Part shown: piece by piece, positions 15,400 to 24,887 of the stretch
Position numbering within the stretch: the stretch's first letter is position 1
Layout: each line of letters begins with the position of its first letter
Assembly: GCF_003259335.1 (NCBI RefSeq)
Contig: NZ_QLLL01000001.1
Coordinates: 838,406 to 902,405, forward strand
DNA: 64,000 bases
From: Chitinophaga skermanii
GTDB taxonomy: Bacteria > Bacteroidota > Bacteroidia > Chitinophagales > Chitinophagaceae
Reading direction: 5' to 3'
The notes under the pieces: generated by a model
Told to the model about the DNA's origin: nothing
The model's database searches: none
What the model saw: only the letters and a program-made list of their open reading frames with translations
Program-made: the position numbers and the translations under genes

Positions 15400-18300
15400 A
15401 TGAAATTCAATTTTCATTGTTCTCCTTTGCCGCGCAGGGCAGGGGTAAGGGAACTTTTGTGTGTTGTGTTGAGATCGACGTTGATGCTCGTTTTGCTGTG
15501 TAGCTTTTCTGTATCAGTGTTTGCTCGTCAGAACACATCGTACGTGAGCATGAATATGCAAAACGCGTCCCTAGAATCTATCTTCAAAACCATTAAAAAG
15601 CAAACCGGGTACTTAGTTTTTTATAAAGACAATATCAATCCCGCTACGCTGAAACAGGATGTCAACTTACAACATGTTGCATTAGAAGATGCATTGACTG
15701 TATGTTTAAAGAACTTTTCATTAACGTATACAATTGTTAATAAAACGATTGTGATTTCCCTTCCACCCGCTACACGCGTAGCAGCGGCGGAAGTACCTAT
15801 GCAAGAAGGCCCAATTACGGGTAAGATCATCGACAGCTTAACACGCGAATCGTTGATTGCAGTAACCATCGTGGTAAAAGGCAAGAATATTTTTGCTCAA
15901 ACTAATGAAAGCGGTGCATTTAAAATTGATGCTGCTGTGGGTGATGTGTTACAGGTTTCTTACTTAGGGTATAAGAAGAAAGAAATTGTGATTAAGAATA
16001 AAGCGGCGCTTACTATTCTTTTAGCACCTACATCGAGTGCTTTGAGCGACGTGGTCATCACAGGTTACCAACAAATTAAGAAAGATAATTATACTGGTAA
16101 TGCCATCGTGGTAAAAGGCGATGAGTTGAAGCGGTTGAACTCGCAAAACATTTTAAAAGGTTTAGCGTCGTTCGACCCTTCTATGCGTATCAGTGAAAAT
16201 AATATCCTCGGTTCCGATCCGAATGCGATGCCTAAAATTAACGTACGTGGTTCTACTTCTTTACCTGCTATGAACGGCGAGGTATTGGATCGTAATAACT
16301 TGTCGAGCAACTATAACTTACCTGTATTTATTATGGATGGGTTTGAAGTATCGTTACAGAAAGTGGTGGATTTTGATATTAACCGTATTGCCTCTGTTAC
16401 GATCTTGAAAGATGCAGCGGCAACCGCGGTATATGGCTCTCGTGCAGCGAATGGTGTAATTGTTATTACAACGAAAGCACCTACTCCTGGTAAACTTCGT
16501 TTAACCTATAACGGTGAAATGCGTATGACGGCGGCAGACTTATCGGATTATAGCGTGTTGAACGCGGCCGATAAGCTGGAATACGAACGTTTAGCGGGTT
16601 TATACTCTGGTGTTAACAACTCGGCCAATACGGTAGATGAATTAACAGCACAATACTACGCGAAGCTGAAAAACGTGGTGAGCGGCGTTAATACTTACTG
16701 GTTATCACAACCATTGAGAAATGCATACGGCCAGAAGCACACGATTTATGCCGAAGGTGGTGATACTACGTTCCGTTATGGTATCGATTTACGTTATCAA
16801 ACAAACCCTGGTGTAATGAAAACCTCTTACCGCGATCAATACAGTGGTGGTATGAGTTTCAGTTACAACCCATCTCGCAGGTTGGTAATCAAAAACGAAT
16901 TGACCCTTACCGCTGTTAATCAACAAAATTCTAAGTATGGTAGCTTTTCTACGTATGTAAGCATGAACCCGTATTACCCGATTTATGGACCAGACGGCAA
17001 GTTGATACAAGAAATTGCGAATTGGAGAGTAGATACTTATAAAGATGGTCCTGATCAAATCAAGAATGTACCTGTATACAATCCACTGTACGAGGCAAGC
17101 TTGGGCAACTTCGATAAATCGAAATATACCGAGTTGCTCGATGCATTTTCGGCGGATTGGAAAATTAATAACGATTTACGTTTGATTGGTTTAATAAGTT
17201 ATAACAATACTAAAACCACTAACGACGTTTTCGTTTCTCCATATAGCTCGGCCTTCATCAATACCCCAACAGAAGAAATCCTCAATAGAGGTTCCTATAC
17301 CTTTAATTTTACAAATTATACACGTTTTGATGGTAATGCCCGTTTGGTTTACAACAAAACTTTAGGTGGTCATGCTATTAACGCTGTATTAGGTGCGAAC
17401 TACGTATCTACTAAAATGGATTACAAAGGATTCCAAGCGCGCGGCTTCTCGAATGATAAGTTCTCTAGCTTGGCTTTCGCAAGAATTTATACCCCTAATT
17501 CGGCTCCTAACGCCGATATTACGCAAAACCGCTTATTGGGTTCGTTCTTTAACGGTAGCTACTCTTATAAAAATCGTTACTTAGTAGATGCATCTTTCCG
17601 TATGGATGGATCTTCCACTTTCGGTACAAAAAACAGGACAGCGCCATTCTGGTCGACCGGTTTTGGTTGGAATGCCCACAATGAAGAATTCATTAGGGCT
17701 ATTTTACCAAACGTATCTCGTTTGAAATTTACGGCTACTACGGGTCTTGTTGGTTCCGTTGACTTCCCTCCTTATTTGTCGAGAACTACTTACTCTTACC
17801 AAACAGCTAACTGGTATTCAACAGGTATTGGTGCTATTGTAAATGGTTATGGTAACAGTGCGCTTGCTTGGCAAAAAACGCAGAACTACGATTTCCGTAT
17901 GGAGCTTGGTTTGTTCAACGATCGTATCGTGATCACACCGGTGTACTATCATAAATTAACGAAAGGCTTATTAACCGATATTAACGTAGCGCCATCAACC
18001 GGTTACACTACTTATAAAGAAAACTTGGGTGATATGGCTAATAACGGTTATGAATTATACTTGTCGGCCAACCTTTATAAATCGAAAGATTTAAACGTAA
18101 ACTTCACTGGTAACTATGCTTACAACGAGAATAAGATTGTAAAGATCTCTAATGCCTTGAAGAAGTATAATGAAAGTGTGAACGATTACCAATTGAACGA
18201 GGATAATAAAGCACAAGGTGTGCCATTGTTACGTTACCAAGAAGGGCAGTCGATTAATACAATTTACGCCGTTAAATCGATGGGTATTGATCCGCAAAAT

Positions 18301-18834
18301 GGTCGTGAAATTTACGTGATGCGTGATGGTAAATTAACGTACAACTACTACATCAGTGAAACACAGCCGGTGGGTAATATGACACCGAAAGGTGAAGGTT
18401 TCGTAGGAACAAACGTTACTTACAAACAATGGATGTTGAGCTTAAGTGCGCATTATAAATTTGGTGGCGATTGGTATAACCAAACCTTGGTAGACCGCGT
18501 AGAAAATGCTGATCCTAGGTTTAACGTAGATAGCCGTGCATTAGCGATGCGTTGGATACAGGCAGGTGATAAGGCTTTGTATAAGAATATTGCCGATTTG
18601 AATACAACATATGCATCGAGCCGTTTTATTCAGAAAGATAACTTGTTTGAATTGCAATCTGTGTACCTCTCTTACGACGTGAAAAGAGAAGTTGCACGCC
18701 GTTGGGGCTTACAGTCACTTCGTGGTGCCATCCAAGGCAACGACATCTTCCGAATTGCGTCTATTAAACAAGAGCGTGGTATATCGTATCCATTTGCTCG
18801 CAGTTTAACGGTTTCTTTATTGGCCACCTTCTAA
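15400..18834 (+). CDS. SusC-family TonB-dependent transducer with STN domain
   Basis: A 1144-residue outer membrane receptor. After a hydrophobic export segment (about 20-43) comes an STN/secretin-like domain (MNMQNASLESIFKTIKKQTG, about 50-110), then a carboxypeptidase-regulatory-like domain (ITGKIIDSLTRESLIAVTIV, 135-210), the SusC plug with VVITGYQQIKKDN and NVRGSTSLPA, VTILKDAAATAVYGSRAANG, and a 22-strand-type barrel. The STN domain is the part that talks to FecR, so this copy both imports and signals. It differs from the receptors at 1 and 31421, which show no STN domain in the sequence visible here. SusD follows 11 bp downstream. The extreme N-terminus (HCSPLPRRAGVRE) is unusual; see findings. 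Confidence 0.94.
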   Translation: MKFNFHCSPLPRRAGVRELLCVVLRSTLMLVLLCSFSVSVFARQNTSYVSMNMQNASLESIFKTIKKQTGYLVFYKDNINPATLKQDVNLQHVALEDALTVCLKNFSLTYTIVNKTIVISLPPATRVAAAEVPMQEGPITGKIIDSLTRESLIAVTIVVKGKNIFAQTNESGAFKIDAAVGDVLQVSYLGYKKKEIVIKNKAALTILLAPTSSALSDVVITGYQQIKKDNYTGNAIVVKGDELKRLNSQNILKGLASFDPSMRISENNILGSDPNAMPKINVRGSTSLPAMNGEVLDRNNLSSNYNLPVFIMDGFEVSLQKVVDFDINRIASVTILKDAAATAVYGSRAANGVIVITTKAPTPGKLRLTYNGEMRMTAADLSDYSVLNAADKLEYERLAGLYSGVNNSANTVDELTAQYYAKLKNVVSGVNTYWLSQPLRNAYGQKHTIYAEGGDTTFRYGIDLRYQTNPGVMKTSYRDQYSGGMSFSYNPSRRLVIKNELTLTAVNQQNSKYGSFSTYVSMNPYYPIYGPDGKLIQEIANWRVDTYKDGPDQIKNVPVYNPLYEASLGNFDKSKYTELLDAFSADWKINNDLRLIGLISYNNTKTTNDVFVSPYSSAFINTPTEEILNRGSYTFNFTNYTRFDGNARLVYNKTLGGHAINAVLGANYVSTKMDYKGFQARGFSNDKFSSLAFARIYTPNSAPNADITQNRLLGSFFNGSYSYKNRYLVDASFRMDGSSTFGTKNRTAPFWSTGFGWNAHNEEFIRAILPNVSRLKFTATTGLVGSVDFPPYLSRTTYSYQTANWYSTGIGAIVNGYGNSALAWQKTQNYDFRMELGLFNDRIVITPVYYHKLTKGLLTDINVAPSTGYTTYKENLGDMANNGYELYLSANLYKSKDLNVNFTGNYAYNENKIVKISNALKKYNESVNDYQLNEDNKAQGVPLLRYQEGQSINTIYAVKSMGIDPQNGREIYVMRDGKLTYNYYISETQPVGNMTPKGEGFVGTNVTYKQWMLSLSAHYKFGGDWYNQTLVDRVENADPRFNVDSRALAMRWIQAGDKALYKNIADLNTTYASSRFIQKDNLFELQSVYLSYDVKREVARRWGLQSLRGAIQGNDIFRIASIKQERGISYPFARSLTVSLLATF

Positions 18835-18845
18835 TCAAAATAGAC

Positions 18846-20324
18846 ATGAAAAATTTCTTATTGATATGCATGCTGCTGTGGGTATGTTCGTCTTGTAGTA
18901 AAATACTCGACATTAAGCCTCAAACACAGATCGATTTAGAGGAATTGTTCTCGAATGAACAAGGATTCAAAGAGGCATTGAATGGTGTGTATACAAGCTG
19001 TGCCGGCCGTGATTTATACGGTGGTAACCTTACCTTCGGCAACTTGGATGTGTTAGCACAGAACTACCAGTTCGCGAGTGATGTGAACATGCAAAATACA
19101 GCCAACTTCGATTATTATAATGGCACCTTGCGTGGCATGGCTTACTCGGTGTGGACGAATGCTTATAAGTCAATTGCGAATTGTAACTACATTTTAGCCT
19201 ACATCGACAACGATACAACTAAGTTTTCAGGCACTAACTATTCCTTGATTAAAGGAGAAACGATTGCTTTACGTGCGTATTTACATTTCGATATGTTACG
19301 CATGTTTGCTCCATCGTTTAAATCTGGACCCACCTTGCGTGGTATTCCTTTTGTGACTCAGATTAGTACTACTTCTACCCCTTTCTCTACAGTGAAAGCC
19401 ACCCTCGATACCTTGGTAAGCGAATTAAACCGTGCGAAAGAATTGTTGAAGAAAAGCGATCCTATTTTGTTGCCAACATACGTAGTAGGATATCCAAGCT
19501 CAACAACAGGTACTGAATTGAAAACACCCGATATGTTTTTACAAAACCGTAGACATAGAATGAACTATTATACGGTTTGTGGTGAATTAGCCCGCGTGTA
19601 CTTGTATAAAGGTGATTATACCAATGCATTAGCAAATGCAGAAGAAGTCATTAAAGCGAAGAAATTCTTGCCTACTAAAGAGGCAGATGTTTTCCAAACG
19701 GACGTAGAAAAGAAAGATCGCATTATGTATAACGAGTTAATGACCGCTTGGTTTGTGGATACTAAAAATATCCAGGATATGTTGATCAGCACATATTCGA
19801 ATTCGAACCCTAGCTTAAGTGGTACAACTTCGCAAGTAAATGATATTTACGAGATCGCCGGTCCAGGTGGGGAAGACTGGCGCTTGAAACAATGGTTTAG
19901 AGCCCAGGCTTCTGCGACCGGTGGTACAGAACGAGCTATTTTATTGAAATATGTAAGAAATGCGGAACCATTGAAGAATATGCATCCATTGGTAGCACCG
20001 GCCATGCGTTTGACGGAGATGTACTATATCGCGGCAGAAGCGAGCATGGATACGAATCCTGCTATGGCTGTGGAGTATTATAATACGGCTAGGAAAATGC
20101 GCGGTATTGGGATGACTTTAACCAATATGGGATCAAGAGATAACTTCTTGAACTTATTGATGAAAGAAGCGCGTAAAGAGTTTTATGGTGAAAGCCAAAT
20201 GTTCTATATGTACAAACGCTTGCATGCAAACGTGGTTATCAGCTCAACCCAGGTTAAACAACCTAGCAACAACGTTTTCGTATTCCCATTACCAGATGAT
20301 GAAAACGCTTACAGAAACAACTAA
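18846..20324 (+). CDS. SusD/RagB-family outer membrane lipoprotein
   Basis: A 492-residue SusD homologue with lipobox (CSSCSK near residue 17), DIKPQTQIDLEELFSNEQGF, TPR-like helices (IKGETIALRAYLHFDMLRMF), and a C-terminal RLTEMYYIAAEASM / FYNTARKMRG-like SusD region. The C-terminal end is FVFPLPDDENAYRNN. Pairs with the upstream STN-type SusC. Eleven bp separate it from the following lipoprotein gene. This group of SusD proteins usually accompanies DUF4843 and PKD-like lipoproteins, as here. Confidence 0.93.
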   Translation: MKNFLLICMLLWVCSSCSKILDIKPQTQIDLEELFSNEQGFKEALNGVYTSCAGRDLYGGNLTFGNLDVLAQNYQFASDVNMQNTANFDYYNGTLRGMAYSVWTNAYKSIANCNYILAYIDNDTTKFSGTNYSLIKGETIALRAYLHFDMLRMFAPSFKSGPTLRGIPFVTQISTTSTPFSTVKATLDTLVSELNRAKELLKKSDPILLPTYVVGYPSSTTGTELKTPDMFLQNRRHRMNYYTVCGELARVYLYKGDYTNALANAEEVIKAKKFLPTKEADVFQTDVEKKDRIMYNELMTAWFVDTKNIQDMLISTYSNSNPSLSGTTSQVNDIYEIAGPGGEDWRLKQWFRAQASATGGTERAILLKYVRNAEPLKNMHPLVAPAMRLTEMYYIAAEASMDTNPAMAVEYYNTARKMRGIGMTLTNMGSRDNFLNLLMKEARKEFYGESQMFYMYKRLHANVVISSTQVKQPSNNVFVFPLPDDENAYRNN

Positions 20325-20334
20325 AACCGGCATC

Positions 20335-21171
20335 ATGAAAAAATATTGCTTACTCGCTGCATTGATCTGTTTGGCCTTTTTCAGTTGTAAGAAGTCGGAG
20401 ATCTTATCCTACAGCGTGTCGAAAGACAACATTTACTTGAAATATAAAAACACGGATAGCATTGTTTATTCGTTTGCCTATAACCCAACTTTAGAACGTG
20501 ATACGGTGTGGATACCGGTGATTATCTCGGGAGAAAAATCAAAATCGCCCCGCAGCTTCACCATGTCTGTTGTTGATAAAGGCACATCGGCGGTTAGAAA
20601 CCTGCATTTCGAGCCTTTGAAATCGGAATATATTATGCCGGCAGACTCGGGTACTACCATGGTGCCGATTATTTTGTTGAACATAGATACAGCCTTGGCG
20701 AATAAATCGGTGGATTTAACGGTACGTGTTTACGGAGGAAAGGACTTCGATTCGGAATTACCGGATGATATCCGCTCGAAACGTATCTTCTTCTCGAACC
20801 GTTTAGAGCAACCATTATGGTGGCCTGCATGGCCTCAACTGGGCAGGTACAGTAGAACGAAACACCAGTTATTCTTGATCTCATCGGGTACAAGGGATTT
20901 AGTTATCCCAGGTTCTTACCCAGATGCGTACATGGAAATCCCAAGAGCGTTGTACTACATCGCCAACGTTAGTTACTTCCTCAATTATCCATTCGAATGG
21001 GTAGCGGAAAATACCAAAACGGGGTACATGTTAGAGAAAAGAAACGATAATACAGGCGACTACGATTTCTATAACATCGCATCACCAACAAAACGTTTCC
21101 ATTTAAAGTATTTCCAATCTGCGAACAAGTATGTGTTCATGGATGAATATGGTCAACAAATCATCTTCTAA
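20335..21171 (+). CDS. DUF4843-type lipoprotein of the SusCD operon
   Basis: A 278-residue lipoprotein (MKKYCLLAALICLAFFSCKK; Cys at about 18). ATG 20335 is chosen because it gives the lipoprotein signal; longer in-frame starts lie inside susD. The body is an immunoglobulin-like beta domain (SIVYSFAYNPTLERDTVWIP, MSVVDKGTSA) then an aromatic-rich part with PLWWPAW. This matches the DUF4843 family, which is almost always found between SusD and a PKD-like lipoprotein. Probably a surface accessory of the SusCD complex; molecular role unknown. Confidence 0.82.
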   Translation: MKKYCLLAALICLAFFSCKKSEILSYSVSKDNIYLKYKNTDSIVYSFAYNPTLERDTVWIPVIISGEKSKSPRSFTMSVVDKGTSAVRNLHFEPLKSEYIMPADSGTTMVPIILLNIDTALANKSVDLTVRVYGGKDFDSELPDDIRSKRIFFSNRLEQPLWWPAWPQLGRYSRTKHQLFLISSGTRDLVIPGSYPDAYMEIPRALYYIANVSYFLNYPFEWVAENTKTGYMLEKRNDNTGDYDFYNIASPTKRFHLKYFQSANKYVFMDEYGQQIIF

Positions 21172-21180
21172 TTATTGCTT

Positions 21181-22593
21181 ATGAAACACTTCGTATATAT
21201 CCTTTTTTTGGTGGCCGTAGGAATGGGTGCGTGTAAGAAAGATTTGGGGAATTATACCTACACCCCGCCGACAGAACCGGTGATTAAAAATTTTGTGGAT
21301 TCGACCGTGAACGCGATGGTGGGTGATTCTTTGATCATCAGTCCAGACGTAAAGTTAGAAGGTGGCGATCCATTAAAAGACTTAGAATACTATTGGGAAA
21401 TTATTGTAGCGGAAGAGGCACGTGCCGAAACCTATACAGGTTACCCATTACGCATGGTGTACAATTTAAAACCCATGGAACGTAATGCGCGTTTAACCAT
21501 TACCGATAAACGTAACCAACTTAAATACTTCTATAAGTTCAAAGTTATGGGTGGTACGCAGTTCTCGAAAGGTACTGCTGTATTGAGCCTCGATAATGGC
21601 GTTACAAAGTTGTCGTTTATTCGTCCTGATAGCACAGTAAACGCGAACTTGTACTTCAACCTTCACAACGAAAACCTTCCTTCAAAACCGGTGCAATTGT
21701 ATGCTAAGCCATTAGCGTACCAAGCCAATACGGTAGAAGATATGTGGGTAATCTGTGAAGATGAAACTCATCCTAGCATCATCCTAGATGGTAGTACAAT
21801 GTTGAAAAAACGCACGTTTATCGAGCAGTTTTTCAAAGCACCTACACCCATGGTTACCCAATACTTTGAAGGTTCTATGGGGGTGCCAACAGGTATCATT
21901 AATAACAAACTATACCTCTCTGTAACACAAACGGCTCCGTTTGCACCAGATTTTGGTAAGTTCTCTAGCATGGTGCCGGGCGATTATACCTTGTCGAAAT
22001 ACTTCTCTCGCACACCGGTGTTCTACTTTGGATTTGATATGAAGAGCCGTGCGTTTGTATCGTTCGACGGTGGTGGTAACTACATGGGTAGCGATTACAC
22101 GGTAACAGCAGCGGCTTTCAACCCGAAAAGCATTGAAGCCGGTGAATTGATCTTTATGCAAGCTGTAATGGGCCCATCGTATGCTTACTTTAAAGCAGCC
22201 GACGGTAAAGTGTATGAATATGCCATGTCGGTTGATATGGCCAACTATGCACAACGTGCTATTAAGCCTATTCACAAACGTGTATTCAAAGGCTCTGATT
22301 TAGTGACGGCTACTACCAAATGGCAACGTAGTGCAGTAGATATCTTCTACTTCACTTCCAACGATAAGATCTACCGCTACAACCCAGTGAACGAAGATTT
22401 ACGCGCACTGGATGCCAACTTCGGTGGTAAGAAAGTAACGATGATTCAATTGAACTTAGCCGGTACCGAGTTAACAGCCGGTATTGACGGGGAAGTGTTG
22501 AAATTGGATGTAAGCGTAGGCCAAAACGGGCCAATTGTTAGCCGTGTGAAAGGTATCCCAGGCGAGCCGGTCGATATTATTATTCGCAAGTAA
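21181..22593 (+). CDS. PKD-like family surface lipoprotein
   Basis: A 470-residue lipoprotein (MKHFVYILFLVAVGMGACKK). ATG 21181 is preferred over a TTG two codons earlier. Residues 35-130 resemble a PKD fold (VGDSLIISPDVKLEGGDPLK, LEYYWEI, NARLTITD). The remainder shows repeated beta segments as in a propeller (NNKLYLSVTQT, GKVYEYAMSVD, SNDKIYRYNP, GEVLKLDVSVGQ). It sits between the DUF4843 protein and the metallopeptidase; by position it is a candidate ligand-binding surface protein of the transporter. The propeller reading is inference. Confidence 0.8.
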   Translation: MKHFVYILFLVAVGMGACKKDLGNYTYTPPTEPVIKNFVDSTVNAMVGDSLIISPDVKLEGGDPLKDLEYYWEIIVAEEARAETYTGYPLRMVYNLKPMERNARLTITDKRNQLKYFYKFKVMGGTQFSKGTAVLSLDNGVTKLSFIRPDSTVNANLYFNLHNENLPSKPVQLYAKPLAYQANTVEDMWVICEDETHPSIILDGSTMLKKRTFIEQFFKAPTPMVTQYFEGSMGVPTGIINNKLYLSVTQTAPFAPDFGKFSSMVPGDYTLSKYFSRTPVFYFGFDMKSRAFVSFDGGGNYMGSDYTVTAAAFNPKSIEAGELIFMQAVMGPSYAYFKAADGKVYEYAMSVDMANYAQRAIKPIHKRVFKGSDLVTATTKWQRSAVDIFYFTSNDKIYRYNPVNEDLRALDANFGGKKVTMIQLNLAGTELTAGIDGEVLKLDVSVGQNGPIVSRVKGIPGEPVDIIIRK

Positions 22594-22598
22594 ATACA

Positions 22599-22636
22599 AA
22601 CACCGGTGTACGTGATACATCGCCTACACCGGTGTT
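22599..22636. promoter_or_regulatory. Perfect 12-bp inverted repeat built of two ACACCGGTGT palindromes
   Basis: AACACCGGTGTA (22599-22610) and TACACCGGTGTT (22625-22636) are exact reverse complements, and each contains the 10-bp palindrome ACACCGGTGT. No T-run follows (GATAAATG). It lies inside the operon, between the PKD-like gene and the metallopeptidase, so it could be a partial terminator or mRNA-stabilising hairpin, or a paired operator. Confidence 0.55.
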
Positions 22637-22666
22637 GATAAATGAAGCGTAATCAAACAAGCAATC

Positions 22667-23608
22667 ATGAAATTATACCTAAAAATATTCAGCATTTGCG
22701 CCGTGGCGATGAGCATGTTGGCGTCGTGCGAAAAAGATGATACAAATGAAGCCACCACGAAAGTGGAGTTCGCACCTGAAGTAATTCGTGAAAAATGGTG
22801 GGACTTTAGATCGGAAATGCACCGTGCGTATTTAGATGATCAAGTAGCGGTGTACCTAGCTTCTGATGTGGATTCGAATATTGTACGTTGGGCGGGTCCT
22901 AATATGAACAAAGTATGGAAATACACGAAAGCTACATACGGCGCCTATGGTGAAGATGGACGCTTATTGGTATTTGCACATGGCCCAGAGTATTTAGAAC
23001 CAGGCGGCGTGTTCTTTGCCACCTTAGCAGGTTACATGGATGGTACAGTGAATTACCGCAACATGCTTGTAGCTACATCAAGTGTATGGCAAGATACCAT
23101 GACGATGATGGCAGTAATGACGCACGAGGTAAGTCATATCATTGAAGGTTCCAGCTATGGCATTAAAGGTTCTCCTTCTGCTAAATTATGGGGAGATAGC
23201 CAATTCGCCGACATTGTGATTTTCGACACATTCTTAGCGATGGGATGGAACGATTGGGCACAAGAAGTGATCAGGAATGGCCAAACCAATGGCGTGAACT
23301 ATCCAAATCCGAACCGTCGTAATTACTGGTTTAGAGATTGGTGGTATCCATTGTACATGAAGTATGGCAAAACACAGTTACTTGTAAAGTACATGAAGAG
23401 CATATCAGAAAACGTGCATACAAAAATCAACTGGGAAGGCTTCAAAGAATATACGGAAGATCTTAACCTCGGGGAGTTTGTGCATTTCATGAGTGGTGCT
23501 GCCGGTGCAGATTTAAAAGCACAAGCAAAGATTGCTTTCGATTGGACCATGGAAAATGAGCAACAGCTCATCAATGCAAAAGAAGATTACCCGAACATTA
23601 AATACTAA
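22667..23608 (+). CDS. Putative zinc metallopeptidase lipoprotein
   Basis: A 313-residue lipoprotein (MLASC lipobox, Cys at about 21). The motif MTHEVSHIIEG (HExxH) lies at about residues 150-160, followed 20-30 residues later by GDSQFADIVIFD, which could provide the third ligand as in gluzincins. The fold around it is helical and Trp-rich (WWDFRSEMHRAYLDDQ, WFRDWWYPLYMKYG). In Bacteroidota such proteins accompany SusCD, DUF4843 and TlpA genes, suggesting uptake of a peptide-containing substrate that is trimmed at the surface. The proteolytic role is inference from the motif. Confidence 0.75.
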   Translation: MKLYLKIFSICAVAMSMLASCEKDDTNEATTKVEFAPEVIREKWWDFRSEMHRAYLDDQVAVYLASDVDSNIVRWAGPNMNKVWKYTKATYGAYGEDGRLLVFAHGPEYLEPGGVFFATLAGYMDGTVNYRNMLVATSSVWQDTMTMMAVMTHEVSHIIEGSSYGIKGSPSAKLWGDSQFADIVIFDTFLAMGWNDWAQEVIRNGQTNGVNYPNPNRRNYWFRDWWYPLYMKYGKTQLLVKYMKSISENVHTKINWEGFKEYTEDLNLGEFVHFMSGAAGADLKAQAKIAFDWTMENEQQLINAKEDYPNIKY

Positions 23609-23625
23609 GATTAAGGAAACCATTT

Positions 23626-24774
23626 ATGAAAAGAATATTATTCGCGGCCGCTAGTATATTGCCTGCATTGGCATTTGGACAAGCAGCCATTCAAAAATCA
23701 CCTTTTACCATTTCCGGTAAAATTGGTCAATTGAACGCACCTGCTAAGGCGTACATCGATTTCATGGATAACGGCACTACCGTTGAAGATTCTGCCACTT
23801 TAGTGAACGGGGAATTCAAATTCGCCGGTCAAAGTGCGGGTTATTCTTATGCGAGGTTGGCATTGAACCACGACGGTGTAGGAGGTAAAAGCAAAGCAGT
23901 GTATGCAGGTGATGTTATATACTTCTACTTCGGTAAAGAAAAAATAACTATCACTTCGAAAGATTCATTGGCAACAGCCGTTTTCACTGGTTCAAAAGTG
24001 TATAACGATTACCAAGCGTACAACAAGCAAATTGGGGGTACGATCATGGATTTAACGAAGGCAGCAAACGCAGCATTCTCGGCACTTACACCCGAACAGC
24101 AGAAAGATACGGTGTATGTAAATAAGGTCAACACCATGTTCAGAAATAGCATCAACGCGCGCAACGAAAAGCAAGTGTTATTCGCGAAAGCGAATCCTAA
24201 CTCGTACTTCGGTATGGTGGCCTTGTCGGAAGGTGCGGGTGGAAATGTGGATGTCCCCCGTATTGAACCGATCTTTAAAGCCATGGCTCCTTGGTTGAAA
24301 GAGATGGATTTTGGGAAAGAAGTGGGCCAGCGTATCGAAGCCGCTAAAACCATTAAGTTGGGAGCGAAAGCGCCTGGTTTTACGCAGCAAGATGTGAATG
24401 GCAAACCTGTTTCATTAGCCAGCTTGAAAGGCAAAACCGTGTTGGTAGAATTCTGGGCTAGCTGGTGCGGACCTTGTCGTGCCGAGAACCCTAATTTGCG
24501 CGAGCAATACGCGGTATATAAAGATAAGGGTTTCGAGATCATCGGGGTTTCATTGGATGATAAGAAAGATAAGTGGCAAGAAGCCATTGCAAAAGATGGC
24601 TTACCGTGGATTCATGTGAGTGACTTGAAAGGTTGGAACAACGAGGTAGGTCGTTTATACGGCGTACGCGCGGTACCGGCTAATTACCTCCTCGATAAGG
24701 ATGGCAACATTATGGCTATCAGCTTACGTGGCGAGGAATTGAACAAGAAGCTTGCCACCATTTTTGCTAACTAA
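23626..24774 (+). CDS. TlpA-like thiol:disulfide oxidoreductase with DUF4369 domain
   Basis: A 382-residue exported protein (signal peptide ends near ALAFGQA). Residues 28-120 form the beta-rich DUF4369 domain (FTISGKIGQLNAPAKAYIDF). Residues 245-380 are a thioredoxin-like AhpC/TlpA domain: APGFTQQDVNGKPVSLASLK, then VEFWASWCGPCRAENP with the CxxC pair at about 281 and 284, and VRAVPANYLLDKDG with the cis-Pro. It keeps Cys in partner proteins reduced or shuffles disulfides in the periplasm. Last gene of the sigma-regulated operon, followed by a strong terminator. Confidence 0.92.
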   Translation: MKRILFAAASILPALAFGQAAIQKSPFTISGKIGQLNAPAKAYIDFMDNGTTVEDSATLVNGEFKFAGQSAGYSYARLALNHDGVGGKSKAVYAGDVIYFYFGKEKITITSKDSLATAVFTGSKVYNDYQAYNKQIGGTIMDLTKAANAAFSALTPEQQKDTVYVNKVNTMFRNSINARNEKQVLFAKANPNSYFGMVALSEGAGGNVDVPRIEPIFKAMAPWLKEMDFGKEVGQRIEAAKTIKLGAKAPGFTQQDVNGKPVSLASLKGKTVLVEFWASWCGPCRAENPNLREQYAVYKDKGFEIIGVSLDDKKDKWQEAIAKDGLPWIHVSDLKGWNNEVGRLYGVRAVPANYLLDKDGNIMAISLRGEELNKKLATIFAN

Positions 24775-24820
24775 GTTCACTACCATCAATTACAGCCATT
24801 GATTTGGTTGATAAACATGT

Positions 24821-24858
24821 AATCCCCGGTCGTTCTTCGGCTGGGGAATTTTTTTTAT
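24821..24858 (+). terminator. Rho-independent terminator after tlpA-like gene
   Basis: A 12-bp stem with one bulge (AATCCCCGGTCG pairing with CGGCTGGGGAATT), TTCT loop, then a run of eight T. It closes the 13385-24774 gene group. Confidence 0.85.
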
Positions 24859-24887
24859 ATTCGGGGTTCCATTAATCGATTGCAGAG

